A DNA stretch of 64,000 bases from an uncultured Clostridia bacterium (GCA_946621465.1 CAMOOO010000001.1:572386-636385); one strand, 5' to 3'; shown: positions 53,066-62,630, counted from the stretch's first letter. Notes: generated by a model from the sequence alone, not told the origin. Translations and numbers: made by a program.

Positions 53066-53102
53066 GAAGGAAACGGTTTATCGCCGTTTCCTTCTTTTTT
53101 TT
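53066..53102 (+). terminator. Intrinsic terminator after nfnAB
   Basis: A perfect 11-bp stem (GAAGGAAACGG / CCGTTTCCTTC) with a 7-nt loop is followed by eight T. Confidence 0.92.
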
Positions 53103-53137
53103 GACTTTTTATATTCTTAAGTCGTTCTCCCACCATA

Positions 53138-53166
53138 TTGACTAAAAATAAAATATATTTTATAAT
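53138..53166 (+). promoter_or_regulatory. Promoter of the 1939-aa surface-protein gene
   Basis: TTGACT (53138-53143), a 17-bp spacer and TATAAT (53161-53166) precede GGAGGT (53194-53199) and the ATG at 53203. Confidence 0.75.
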
Positions 53167-53202
53167 AATATTAGATTGGGTTACTATCGGATCGGAGGTC
53201 AT

Positions 53203-56200
53203 ATGACGACTCATAAAAAAAATGTATTTTTTTTCCTGCTTATTTTTGTTTGTGCTGCCCTGCTTCTTTTTGCCCTTCCGCAAAACGACACTTATGCGCA
53301 AGCCTCCGATGATTATCCCCAATATAATTCTGAAGATGACGTCTATGAAATTGCAACCGCCGACCAGCTCCTCGGACTTGCCGAATGGGTCAATACTAAT
53401 GCGGAAATCGGCGGACAACTTTGTTCTACCCTTTCTTACCGACTGACTGCCGATATTGATTTGTCAGGCATAGACTGGACGCCCATAGGCAGCGGAGACA
53501 GCTATCAATATTACTATAACGTCACCGATGTCTTTTCGGAGATGTACAACGATGAGACGCCGAACGGCGACAACGAAAGACCGGCTTTTGCGTCCGTCTG
53601 GGGAAGCCTTTACTCCTCTTTATTTATGGACGATCAGGGAAACAGCGCGGCGACTTCCGTTTACGACACCACGGCGCAGTATTATTATCGTTATCAATTA
53701 AAGAATGCTTTTCGCGGTACTTTCGACGGTGGAAGGTATACGGTCAGTAATCTTACTTACGCGCCCACAAGCGAGATCACGTACGGCGGTCTATTCGGAT
53801 GCGTCGCCAATGCGACGATTAAAAACGTTATTTTAGAGGATGAAATAATCACGCTGAGTTCCACCGATGAAAACTACGTCGGTGGGATCGTGGGTTGTTT
53901 ATACGATTCTGTCGTGACCGGCTGCGGTAATATCTCCGGTGAACTAACCGGCTACGGATACGTCGGGGGGATCGTGGGGAAGGCTGTGGCGAATTCCACC
54001 TCCGGGAACTTTATCGACGACGCGGCTTATGCAAAACTGGGGACGCCGAAAACGGTCAACGTCAGTTCCTGCTTTACCATTTCCGGCACACTTGATTCTC
54101 ACGGATATACGGCAGGTATCGTAGGTTTCGGCGACGGGCTATTCAATATCAGTCGTTGTCTGAACTCCGGTGTCATTCATTCAGCCGCTTCCAGGATGAT
54201 CGACGACAACGTCGTTTATCAGGGCGCGGGAATCATCGGGGGAGCAAACGAGAGTTCCTCTTCTATATCCATCGTATCTTCTCTCGGTCTGGTATCCGGT
54301 TACGACAACAACAATCATCTCGTCTTCGGCGCGTTGACGCCCTATTCCGGCGTTATCGGCACGACGCAATCGTATTATATCGTTTTTGACGGCGAGGACC
54401 CGAGGCTAAGCGTAAACGCTACTTTTCAGCCGGACACGACGGCAAATCCCTGCGACCTGACTTCCATTCTCATGGATGATAACGTACTATACACTCTCGG
54501 CAATTCTTATTGGCGCGCCGGCGGAAATTTGAGCGGTACGACCTATTATTACCCCACCCCTCTTTCCTGTCCTGATAACGTCAAAATTACTTTTACCGCC
54601 TACAAAGTCATCTTTAACGATACGATCCAAGGGTATTACGTTCCCAACACCATCTACACTTACCCCGGGACATCCGTGCAATTGAATAAAACCGGATACA
54701 CCCTTTCCGGATGGGAAGGAAACGGCACCGGATACGACTTCGGTGACACGCAAATTCTATCCGCCGATCTGACGGTTACGCCGGTATGGCAGTTAAACGC
54801 CCCCTCTCTTACCAACGTCAACAATTATTATCAATATGAGTATACTGCAGCAAACAGGACGATTACGCCTTCTTTCCTGCACCCGGTAAAAAATGATTTA
54901 ACGGCGACCTACACCTGGCAAAAGGAGGGCGAGTCTTCTTTTACCGCCAACGCTTTAACCGTTAAAGACGTATCGGACGGAGGGACCTATTCCTGCTACG
55001 TTACGGTCAGAGACTCGATGGACAGGACGGCTTTTTCTCAATCGGTCTTATTTACCGTCAACATTTCTCCGAAACCTGTGACTGTTTCCGTAACGCTCAC
55101 CGGGGCGGTGGGAGACACAAATAACAGTCAGCTGAAATCTTTGACGCACGTCTACGACGGACAACCGGTTCCTTTGCCGGGCTACGTACAAGACGGCCTT
55201 TGCGCCGGTCACGAACTGTCCGTCGATTATTCCTATCATAACGCATTAATTACGATAGAGCGCAGCGCGACCGCAAACGTAGGTTCTTTCCGCGTGTCCG
55301 CCTCTGCGACCGTTTCCGAAAACAATATCGACATCAGCGACAATTACACTCTGACATACGTCGATTATAACTACACCGTTGTCAACGCGACCATCACCTA
55401 CTCGCTGGATTCTCTTTTATACAGCCAAAACACGCTTACCGTTACTTACGACGGCAATCCGCACACCCTTCTTGCCGAGCATTTTTCACAAATAAATACA
55501 GCAGGCAACGAAGAGTACGTTTTGTCTATTGAGGATACCTCTTATACGGACGTAACGAACGGAGATTTTTCTCACGTTTCCTTTACCATTTCCGCCGATA
55601 ATCACGATACCCTTTACGGGGAAATCGTCGTCGTTATCACCCCCATGGAAGTCACCGTTACGCCGCTGAGTTCCCGTCACTACAATAAGCCGTACGACGG
55701 CACCGCTTCTTTCGACGTAAACAGCATAACAAGCGACGCGTATACCCTTTCTTATCAAGGTGCTTCCGCTTATTTGACCGTAGTCAGTGCGCTCTATTCC
55801 CAAGCGGATGTCGGAGACGGTCTGACAATCACCGTCACGCTTTCCGTTTCCGGCAATTACACTCTGGCAAATAACACCATTGAGTACACCCAATGCCGGA
55901 TTTTGAAAAAGGTAGTTTCGATCACACCCGATCAGACTTTTTCCTTCTCCAAAACTTTTGACGGCACCGTCGCAGTGAGCGGAGATCTTCCGACCATTTT
56001 AGAGGGAAGATACGTTTTATCCGACAACGTGGGCGTGACGCCGACATCCGCCGTTTATAACGATTCCGGAGTGCTGACGGCGCAATCGGTTTCGGTCACT
56101 TTTGAATTGGACGCGGCCTACCGCAGTAATTATACATTCGTCCAGAACGACTCGGTCAACACCACCGCCGTTTCTTTCATCGGTTATATCACTCCCGTTC

Positions 56201-59022
56201 GGATCTTCGTCACGCCAAACGACGGCGTATTCTTTACGAAGACTTATGACAGGACCACTGCGTTCGATATCTCCCTTTTGACGACGCCCTCTTTGAAGTT
56301 TTCTTTTAAAGACGAAAACGGCGACGTTATCGTTTTCAAAAACTTCGCTCCAAAAATGGAGAACAACGTTGTCGTTCCCAACTACTACTTATGCACTTTC
56401 GATAACGACGACACCGTTACTATCGGGCTAACGTCGGCCGCCTACAACGTTGCGACCATTGCCGCGGACAGCGTTATCGTTTCTTTATCTATAAACAGTT
56501 CCGACTACTCCCTGGGCGCGCTGCAAATGACGTATCCTGCTTCCATAGAAAAGAAGTCGGTATCTATCGTCGGTAGTTCTTTGATTGCCACGGACAGATA
56601 TTACGACGGCACGACAGAAGTTGAACTCACCGGCGGACAGCTGTCCGGCGTCATCAGCGGCGACACGGTTACTTTAATCCTCTCCGGCGGAACGATTGCC
56701 TCGGCAAGTGCATCCGTTACACCTTACCAAGTCACCGTCAACACGATTACGTTAAGTAACGAAAACTATCTACTGAGTAATCCCACCCCCGGCGGCGTTA
56801 CGGTAAACATTCTTTTTATCCCCTCCATCGTGCATCCGCAAATTGAAACGGACACCATTTTCCTCGGTGAAGACCTGCCGGAAATCACTTTGTCGCTCGG
56901 CGATACGCCCGGCGCGATCTATTGGGAAACGGAAACTCCCACGCAATCGGGCGCACAGGAATTCCGTTGGTACTTTATTCCGGAAAACGAGAACTACACC
57001 GAACCGGACGGCTACATTCAGATCACCGTTCAGGCGAGAGTGTTAAACGGATTGACTATCTCCTGTTTGCCGACCAAAACCGCCTATACCGCTCTTGATA
57101 AATTCGACACCGCGGGCATGGTCGTCGTAGCCTCTTATAATTCCGGCGAAAACGTAACGCTCCAAGAATACGACAGCTATTACGACGGGTATTATATCCG
57201 CTATCAGCAGCAAGAAGACGTTTTACATTATGGCGACAACAAAGTTACCATTGTCTACTATGCTTACGAACAGGACGTTTCTTTAACCGTCTCGAAGATT
57301 GCTTTTGTTAAACCGACGCTGGGCGCAAGCACGCGGACTTATACCGGCTTCGATCTTTCTCCCGCGCCGATGAATATCGTTTCCGGGCAAATGACCGTTA
57401 CGGGCGATTTATCCGCCAGGGATAAAGGGCATTATTCCCTTTCCGTATCCCTCGTAAATAACGCATATAACGATTACGCCTGGGACGACGGCACGTCAGA
57501 AACGCTGGATTACTCCTGGGAGATCCTAGCTGCCGGACGCTATCCGCTGACTCTAAGCGACAGCTCCTTTGTTTATTCCGGGCAGTCCAACCAGGTTGCC
57601 ATTCGCAACGACAGTAACGTAGACAACGGTTTTTATACCTATTCCGGCACGACCAGCGCGACGAACGTAGGCACCTATGAGATTGTCGTCACCTTAAAGA
57701 GCGATAACTACTATTGGATCGACGAACAAGAAAATTTGACGTGGGCGATCACCCCCTATCTGGTGGCGCAACCCGTTCTATTCAGCGCGCCATACGTTTA
57801 TAATATGCTATCGCAGACCGTTTCTTATTCCACATCCGACTACTACTCCGTCACCGGAGATACCACCTTTACAAACGCCGGCAATTACGCATTGACCTTT
57901 ACATTAAACAACGTTTACGAGGACGACATTCTCTATGCAAATTACGTTTGGGAAGGTACGAATTCCGACCAGCCTTTCGTTCTTAATTACTCGGTAGAAA
58001 AACTACGCGTAGCTATCCCCACCACGACCGTGCAAAGAGTGGTATATAACGGAGCGCAGTATTCGATCAAAATTTCGCCGACGGTATATTACAACGTCAC
58101 CGGACGCCCCACTGCCACCGACGTAGGGACCTATACGGCGAGCGTCAATCTCCTTGACAATGCCAACACCGTTTGGGAAGACGGTACGATAGATAATATT
58201 GAAATAGTATGGAGCATCCTACCGTTCACCGTTTCCGAACCGACCGTCTCGAAACAGAACTACTACACCGGTTACGAACAGATCGCAGGCATCACCATAT
58301 CAGATTATTACTACATAACGGGCGAGTCCTCTGCAAAAGAGGTGGGAGAATACACCGTCTTTATCAATTTAAGCAACGCAAACTACTGTTGGGAAGGCGG
58401 TTCTAAATCGCAGAAAACACTCGTTTGGTCCATTCTTCGTTCCCAGGTTCCTGTTCCCGATGCGCCGGAAAATCTCCTTTATAACGGCTTTGAACAGACG
58501 GCGTATATCGTAACGAACAACGCATATACCATTGCCGGTAACACAGGTACCGCCAAAGGGGAATACACGGCAACGGTTACGTTAAAAGATACCACCGGGT
58601 ACGAATGGGCGGACGGCACAACGGCTCCGAAGACATACACCTGGGGGATATATTCTCTCAATATCGTCTCCGACGGCGAAATCATTTCCTTGTCCGACTC
58701 CTACGAATTGGGAACGTCGTTGTCTCCTCTTATTAAAACGGGCTACACCTTTGTCGGATGGTACACTTCTCCCGACTTTTCCGAAAGCTCCAAAGTAACT
58801 TCCATTGACGAATTGACCGGGGACGTATCCGTGTACGCTAAGTGGGAGAAAACGGCGGACACTTCAACAAGTATTGGCGGTCAAGAAACGCCCACCACGC
58901 AATCAAGCGGCACGCTGTCCAAAAGCTCGCGCGATAAAATTATTGCCGGAGCTATCATCCTCGGCGCCTGTCTGATCCTGTCCTTTATTATCATCGTACT
59001 CGGCGGAAGAAAACGTCGTTAA
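53203..59022 (+). CDS. Giant GLUG / YDG / InlB surface protein with C-terminal TM anchor (1939 aa)
   Basis: The start is ATG at 53203 behind GGAGGT; the in-frame TTG at 53176 lies upstream of that site. The signal peptide (about 1-30) ends near TYAQA. GLUG-type repeats follow (about 46-376: FRGTFDGGRYTVSNL, then YVGGIVG repeated), then an InlB unit (about 466-532) and Ig-like domains. Four YDG-type domains start near 830, 916, 1013 and 1132 (KPYDGTASF, KTFDGTVAV, KTYDRTTAF, RYYDGTTEV). Six repeats of about 75 aa end in a W-x-I pattern (about 1366-1816). A final InlB unit (GYTFVGWYTS) leads to a Thr/Ser-rich linker, one membrane helix (about 1913-1935) and the tail GGRKRR. No LPxTG motif is present. 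It is probably an adhesin; the ligand is unknown. Confidence 0.92.
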   Translation: MTTHKKNVFFFLLIFVCAALLLFALPQNDTYAQASDDYPQYNSEDDVYEIATADQLLGLAEWVNTNAEIGGQLCSTLSYRLTADIDLSGIDWTPIGSGDSYQYYYNVTDVFSEMYNDETPNGDNERPAFASVWGSLYSSLFMDDQGNSAATSVYDTTAQYYYRYQLKNAFRGTFDGGRYTVSNLTYAPTSEITYGGLFGCVANATIKNVILEDEIITLSSTDENYVGGIVGCLYDSVVTGCGNISGELTGYGYVGGIVGKAVANSTSGNFIDDAAYAKLGTPKTVNVSSCFTISGTLDSHGYTAGIVGFGDGLFNISRCLNSGVIHSAASRMIDDNVVYQGAGIIGGANESSSSISIVSSLGLVSGYDNNNHLVFGALTPYSGVIGTTQSYYIVFDGEDPRLSVNATFQPDTTANPCDLTSILMDDNVLYTLGNSYWRAGGNLSGTTYYYPTPLSCPDNVKITFTAYKVIFNDTIQGYYVPNTIYTYPGTSVQLNKTGYTLSGWEGNGTGYDFGDTQILSADLTVTPVWQLNAPSLTNVNNYYQYEYTAANRTITPSFLHPVKNDLTATYTWQKEGESSFTANALTVKDVSDGGTYSCYVTVRDSMDRTAFSQSVLFTVNISPKPVTVSVTLTGAVGDTNNSQLKSLTHVYDGQPVPLPGYVQDGLCAGHELSVDYSYHNALITIERSATANVGSFRVSASATVSENNIDISDNYTLTYVDYNYTVVNATITYSLDSLLYSQNTLTVTYDGNPHTLLAEHFSQINTAGNEEYVLSIEDTSYTDVTNGDFSHVSFTISADNHDTLYGEIVVVITPMEVTVTPLSSRHYNKPYDGTASFDVNSITSDAYTLSYQGASAYLTVVSALYSQADVGDGLTITVTLSVSGNYTLANNTIEYTQCRILKKVVSITPDQTFSFSKTFDGTVAVSGDLPTILEGRYVLSDNVGVTPTSAVYNDSGVLTAQSVSVTFELDAAYRSNYTFVQNDSVNTTAVSFIGYITPVRIFVTPNDGVFFTKTYDRTTAFDISLLTTPSLKFSFKDENGDVIVFKNFAPKMENNVVVPNYYLCTFDNDDTVTIGLTSAAYNVATIAADSVIVSLSINSSDYSLGALQMTYPASIEKKSVSIVGSSLIATDRYYDGTTEVELTGGQLSGVISGDTVTLILSGGTIASASASVTPYQVTVNTITLSNENYLLSNPTPGGVTVNILFIPSIVHPQIETDTIFLGEDLPEITLSLGDTPGAIYWETETPTQSGAQEFRWYFIPENENYTEPDGYIQITVQARVLNGLTISCLPTKTAYTALDKFDTAGMVVVASYNSGENVTLQEYDSYYDGYYIRYQQQEDVLHYGDNKVTIVYYAYEQDVSLTVSKIAFVKPTLGASTRTYTGFDLSPAPMNIVSGQMTVTGDLSARDKGHYSLSVSLVNNAYNDYAWDDGTSETLDYSWEILAAGRYPLTLSDSSFVYSGQSNQVAIRNDSNVDNGFYTYSGTTSATNVGTYEIVVTLKSDNYYWIDEQENLTWAITPYLVAQPVLFSAPYVYNMLSQTVSYSTSDYYSVTGDTTFTNAGNYALTFTLNNVYEDDILYANYVWEGTNSDQPFVLNYSVEKLRVAIPTTTVQRVVYNGAQYSIKISPTVYYNVTGRPTATDVGTYTASVNLLDNANTVWEDGTIDNIEIVWSILPFTVSEPTVSKQNYYTGYEQIAGITISDYYYITGESSAKEVGEYTVFINLSNANYCWEGGSKSQKTLVWSILRSQVPVPDAPENLLYNGFEQTAYIVTNNAYTIAGNTGTAKGEYTATVTLKDTTGYEWADGTTAPKTYTWGIYSLNIVSDGEIISLSDSYELGTSLSPLIKTGYTFVGWYTSPDFSESSKVTSIDELTGDVSVYAKWEKTADTSTSIGGQETPTTQSSGTLSKSSRDKIIAGAIILGACLILSFIIIVLGGRKRR

Positions 59023-59193
59023 GGGACTGATTAGATAGGAAGGCTTCCTAAGTCCCTTATGAATTGTCAGCATCGCGTGATGTGAGTTGAGGCTAAAGCC
59101 TCTTGAATTGGAGCAACATGCTCTATGATTTCTCACTTTCTTACCAAAAGTTTTATAAAGGATACCGCTCCTTTGACGTTATGTCGAAGGAGC
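59021..59193. repeat. Dense hairpin array in the 300-bp gap after the surface-protein gene
   Basis: No gene is supported here. Five inverted repeats lie in 173 bp: AAGGGACT/AGTCCCTT (59021-59058, with an inner TAGGAA/TTCCTA), CATC/GATG (59071-59082), GAGGC/GCCTC (59089-59102), GAGC/GCTC (59111-59123) and GCTCCTTTGAC/GTCGAAGGAGC (59167-59193). TGAATTG boxes precede the second and fourth hairpins. The pattern suggests a structured RNA or a degenerate short repeat element. Confidence 0.5.
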
Positions 59194-59276
59194 CGCTATT
59201 ATGTAATTCTTCATGCATTTTTCACTATAATTGCAATTCACGACGCCATTTTTCGCGACTTTTATCGCAAAAATAT

Positions 59277-59310
59277 GGGCTGTTAAAACACTTTTAACAG
59301 CCCCTTTTTT
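59277..59310 (+). terminator. Bidirectional intrinsic terminator between convergent genes
   Basis: A 12-bp perfect stem (GGGCTGTTAAAA / TTTTAACAGCCC) with a 3-nt loop and a T-run serves the plus strand. The AT-rich 5' side gives a T-rich tail on the minus strand after the pyridoxamine kinase gene. Confidence 0.88.
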
Positions 59311-59330
59311 ATCCTATCGGAATTATTTAT

Positions 59331-60143
59331 TTATCTTTCTATAAAGGGAATGGCTTTTTCAAAAGTAACACCATACCAATGGTCTGCCGGGGTCAATTGA
59401 ATGGCTTTTACGGTGAAGTCGGCGGCGATCTGCGCGGCCTTATAGGCGGTCTTTCCGCTAAGAAGCGCGCCGGTAAAGGCGGAGGCGTACACGTCTCCCG
59501 TTCCGTGAGAATTGCGTTTTTCTCTCTCGGTAAAGTAGTACTCCGTTTTGTTACCATCGTAGACTGCCACTCCCAGTTGGTCGGGGTGGAAACTGACGCC
59601 GGTCAAAATGACGTTCTTTGCGCCGGACCGGTGCAATTTTTTACAGACCTCCTCGATGTATTTTTCGTCGTAACCGTGGTCTACGTAGGGTTGGTGGAGC
59701 ATAAAGGTGGCTTCGGAGAGGTTGGGTAAAATGTAGTCGGCATGATCGCAGAGTCTTTTCATTTCGTCAACGAAACTCATATCGAACCCGGTATAGAGCT
59801 TACCGTAGTCAGCCATAGCGGGGTCGACGATCAATTTACCGCCCTTTTTTAATAACTTATCTGTTATCTCCAAAATATAATCCACCTGTTTTGCATTGCC
59901 CAGGTACCCTGTATAAATGGCGTCGAAATCTATTCCTTCTTTTGCCCAGTGATTATATATGGAAGGCATATCATCCGAAAGATCGCGGAAGGTAAAACCT
60001 TTAAAACCGCCTGTGTGGGTACTTAATACTGCGCTGGGCAGGATGGAGGTTTCTATGCCGAAGGCGGAGATGATGGGAAGTGCGACGGTAATCGAACATT
60101 GCCCGACGCAGGAGATATCTTGCACAGTCAAAATTCTGGTCAT
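59331..60143 (-). CDS. Pyridoxamine/pyridoxal kinase, PfkB-like
   Basis: This is a 270-aa ribokinase-fold kinase. QDISCVGQCSITVALPI at the N-terminus and LSTHTGGFKGFTFRDL (about 40-55) are typical of clostridial pyridoxamine kinases. VDPAMADYGKLY (about 105-116) and the catalytic HGTGD motif (about 217-221) are present. It phosphorylates vitamin B6 vitamers to supply pyridoxal phosphate. AAGGA precedes the ATG. It is the last gene of the paaK operon, 12 bp after the SecB-like gene. Confidence 0.88.
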   Translation of the reverse strand: MTRILTVQDISCVGQCSITVALPIISAFGIETSILPSAVLSTHTGGFKGFTFRDLSDDMPSIYNHWAKEGIDFDAIYTGYLGNAKQVDYILEITDKLLKKGGKLIVDPAMADYGKLYTGFDMSFVDEMKRLCDHADYILPNLSEATFMLHQPYVDHGYDEKYIEEVCKKLHRSGAKNVILTGVSFHPDQLGVAVYDGNKTEYYFTEREKRNSHGTGDVYASAFTGALLSGKTAYKAAQIAADFTVKAIQLTPADHWYGVTFEKAIPFIER

Positions 60144-60155
60144 ATTTTTTTCCTT

Positions 60156-60596
60156 TTATAACTGATCGCCGTCCACCAGCGGAACGATCTTTATGCTGTC
60201 CCCGTCCTCTTTCTTCTTATCGGGATTAAAGCTCATGTCGATTATGGGTAGAAAATACGGGGGCATATTTGCATTGGACACCAAATTCGACACCGTAGAA
60301 CGAAGATAGGGGTACAAGAAAGAGGTGCCTTCTTGCCGAAGGGTCTCTATATCCGCCCTTTCCGTGATAATGAAATGAGCAAACAGCTTTACGGATAGGT
60401 CAAAGGGCGAGGGTTTTTCCTCCGTCCCTTCGACGTTTACCGACATAATGATAAAATAGTTTTCTTTTTCCAATTTCAGTTCCACTTTTATTTGGGGAGC
60501 TATCTGGAAATTGTGTTGATCTGCAGTGATGTTATTGTTCCTGCGGAAAGCCAATTCTTCCGCACGATACTGCACGAAACGCAAATGTTGCGCCAT
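60156..60596 (-). CDS. SecB-like protein
   Basis: This 146-aa protein resembles the SecB fold: alternating strands (QIKVELKLEKENYFIIMSVN, first 20 shown) followed by the conserved helix region SFLYPYLRSTVSNLVSNAN and MPPYFLPIIDM, which matches the LFPYAR...L...FP pattern of SecB. SecB-like proteins in monoderm bacteria are less studied than the proteobacterial export chaperone. Its clients here are unknown; the very large exported proteins nearby are only a speculation. GGAGG precedes the ATG. Confidence 0.75.
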   Translation of the reverse strand: MAQHLRFVQYRAEELAFRRNNNITADQHNFQIAPQIKVELKLEKENYFIIMSVNVEGTEEKPSPFDLSVKLFAHFIITERADIETLRQEGTSFLYPYLRSTVSNLVSNANMPPYFLPIIDMSFNPDKKKEDGDSIKIVPLVDGDQL

Positions 60597-60609
60597 ACTT
60601 CCTCCGGGA

Positions 60610-60999
60610 TTACTTGTTTAATATTTTTTCCGCTTTTTCATTGTTGTCTACGCGGAAGATCATGTATGCCGTATCCGGATCGGACGACGGGAAGGCGTAG
60701 GCATACTCGATACCGATACCGGCGGCAGAAAGCTCTTTTACGATAGCATCCATGCCACCCGGACAGTCGGGGACGGCGACGGAGAATACTTCGGTTATTT
60801 TGGTCAAAAACCCGCCTTTTAAAAGAAGCTCGTAGGCGGCTTCAGGGTTGTCAACGATGATGCGCAGGATACCGAAGTCATGGGTATCGGCAATAGACAA
60901 GGCGCGTAAATTGATGCCTTGGGCGGCTAAGAAAGAGGTCGCCTCGGCTAATTTACCGGCCTTATTTTCGATCATAATGGAAATTTGTTTCACTTTCAT
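60610..60999 (-). CDS. Tandem ACT-domain protein
   Basis: This is a 129-aa protein with two ACT-like units (KQISIMIENKAGKLAEATSF at the start and VAVPDCPGGMDAIVKELSAAG in the second half). The start is ATG at 60999 because GGGAGG lies upstream; a longer frame to 61026 would overlap paaK. ACT domains bind amino acids. This gene commonly accompanies phenylacetate-CoA ligase in anaerobic Firmicutes and archaea, where it probably senses an amino acid or aryl acid. Confidence 0.88.
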   Translation of the reverse strand: MKVKQISIMIENKAGKLAEATSFLAAQGINLRALSIADTHDFGILRIIVDNPEAAYELLLKGGFLTKITEVFSVAVPDCPGGMDAIVKELSAAGIGIEYAYAFPSSDPDTAYMIFRVDNNEKAEKILNK

Positions 61000-61018
61000 T
61001 TTTTTATACCTCCCGATA

Positions 61019-62326
61019 TCAATCAATGAGCTTTCTTCTGTCGATGACTCTCTTTGCTTTTCCTTCGCTTCTTTCGATAGATCCGATGGGAACGAGGTGG
61101 ATCTTTGCGCCGATGCCGATCATATTGCGGATCGCCATGGAAAGTTCTTTTTCTTTGACCGTCAGGTCTTTTACCGTATCGGAGAAATCATCCGAAGTCA
61201 CTTCAACAAAGACGTCCAGCGTATCACTGTTGTCCACTCTGTCTACTTCTATACGATAGTTGGGTTGGTATCCCTGTTCCAGTAAGACCGCTTCGATCTG
61301 AGACGGGAAGACGTTTACGCCGCGGATAATGAGCATATCGTCCGATCTGCCCATCGGTTTTGCCATTTTGATAAAGGTTCTGCCGCAGGAACATTTTTCC
61401 CTTTTTAAGACGCAGATATCCCTGGTACGATAACGGATCATGGGGAAGGCTTGCTTGTCAAGGCAGGTAAAGACCAGTTCGCCCTTTTGACCTTCGGGCA
61501 GCACTTCGCCCGTTTCCGGATTGATAATTTCGGCGACGAAGTGGTCTTCGTTGATGTGCATTCCGTGTTGTTCGCAACATTCGAAAGCGACGCCCGGTCC
61601 GCTGATTTCGGTCAAGCCGTAGATATCGTAGGCTTTAATTCCGAGGGATTTTTCGATGCCCCTTCTCATTTCTTCCGTCCACGGCTCAGCGCCGAAGATA
61701 CCGGCTTTTAATTTGATATCCACGTTGGGTTTGAGGTTCATACTCTTTAAAACCTCGCCGATGTACGCGGCGTAAGAAGGAGTACAGCAAAGTATGGTAG
61801 AGCCGAGGTCCTGCATGAATTGAATCTGACGTTCGGTATTGCCGCTGGACATAGGCAGCGTCATAGAACCGACGCGATGGGATCCGCCGTGGAGTCCGGC
61901 GCCGCCGGTAAAGAGTCCGTAGCCGTAAGCTACCTGGACGATATCCTCTTTCGAGCCGCCGGCAGCTACGATAGCGCGAGCGCAACACTCTTCCCACAAG
62001 TCAACGTCGTGTTGGGTATAAAAGGCAATGACCCGTCTACCGGTCGTACCGCTGGTAGACTGGATACGGACGACCTCTGATTTATCAACGGCAAGAAAGC
62101 CATACGGATAAGCGTCACGAAGATCGTACTTGGAAATAAAGGGCAATTTGTGCAGGTCGTCAATGGATTTGATATCCTCGGGTTTAACGCCGGATCTATC
62201 CATTAAGTCCCGATAATAAGGCAGATTGTCATAGGCGTGTTTGACTTGTTTGACCAATTTTTCACTCTGCCACGAACGGATCTCCTCGACTGAGGCGCAT
62301 TCTTTTTCCGGTTGATAGTAGTTCAT
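61019..62326 (-). CDS. paaK: Phenylacetate-CoA ligase
   Basis: This is a 435-aa AMP-forming ligase of the PaaK family. The ATP-binding STSGTTGRR lies near residue 90, followed by YGYGLFTGGAGLHGG, YGLTEISGPGVAFEC (about 235-249), RYRTRDI and GRSDDMLIIRGVNVFPSQIE near 325-344. It activates aryl acids such as phenylacetate or indoleacetate to CoA thioesters. In anaerobes it often works with indolepyruvate:ferredoxin oxidoreductase, which is not in this window. GGAG lies 8 nt before the ATG. It is the first gene of a four-gene operon. Confidence 0.93.
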   Translation of the reverse strand: MNYYQPEKECASVEEIRSWQSEKLVKQVKHAYDNLPYYRDLMDRSGVKPEDIKSIDDLHKLPFISKYDLRDAYPYGFLAVDKSEVVRIQSTSGTTGRRVIAFYTQHDVDLWEECCARAIVAAGGSKEDIVQVAYGYGLFTGGAGLHGGSHRVGSMTLPMSSGNTERQIQFMQDLGSTILCCTPSYAAYIGEVLKSMNLKPNVDIKLKAGIFGAEPWTEEMRRGIEKSLGIKAYDIYGLTEISGPGVAFECCEQHGMHINEDHFVAEIINPETGEVLPEGQKGELVFTCLDKQAFPMIRYRTRDICVLKREKCSCGRTFIKMAKPMGRSDDMLIIRGVNVFPSQIEAVLLEQGYQPNYRIEVDRVDNSDTLDVFVEVTSDDFSDTVKDLTVKEKELSMAIRNMIGIGAKIHLVPIGSIERSEGKAKRVIDRRKLID

Positions 62327-62364
62327 ATAAAGTGCTCCATTAAATAAAAATATTATTTACCTTA

Positions 62365-62393
62365 ATCCTACCACAGACTGCTGCCGCTGTCAA
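62365..62393 (-). promoter_or_regulatory. Promoter of the paaK operon
   Basis: The minus strand carries TTGACA (62393-62388), a 17-bp spacer and TAGGAT (62370-62365). Confidence 0.65.
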
Positions 62394-62437
62394 ATTGTAA
62401 ATAAAATTTTTTTGCTAATTTTTATATTGATTTTTGG

Positions 62438-62462
62438 GGGCATATGGGTACCCTTTTTGCCC
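62438..62462. repeat. Nested inverted repeat
   Basis: GGGCA ... TGCCC encloses the palindrome GGGTACCC (62446-62453). It lies upstream of the paaK promoter and has no T-tract, so it is more like a protein-binding site than a terminator. Confidence 0.35.
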
Positions 62463-62498
62463 TGTTACGGTTCAACTTTACCCCTCAAAACGGGTACT

Positions 62499-62547
62499 TT
62501 GTCCACATTTATACAGAGTTATCCACAATTTGGTGACTTTGTCCACA
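62499..62547 (+). promoter_or_regulatory. Three DnaA-box-like sites at exact 20-bp spacing
   Basis: TTGTCCACA (62499-62507), TTATCCACA (62519-62527, the exact consensus DnaA box) and TTGTCCACA (62539-62547) are in the same orientation, each 20 bp from the next. AT-rich DNA flanks them. The rest of the 62394-62670 gap shows no supported gene. No replication genes are in the window, so a full origin is not claimed. Confidence 0.5.
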
Positions 62548-62630
62548 CAAAAATCCCCTTTTGTTGCATTTGATACAAATGAAAATGCGTGGTAGAAAAT
62601 GTAAAAAGTATCCTTAAACGAGACAAAGTG

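Noticed and set aside
53176..53202. Upstream TTG start for the 1939-aa surface protein
   Set aside because: The GGAGGT ribosome binding site lies between this TTG and the ATG at 53203, and the signal peptide is complete from the ATG.
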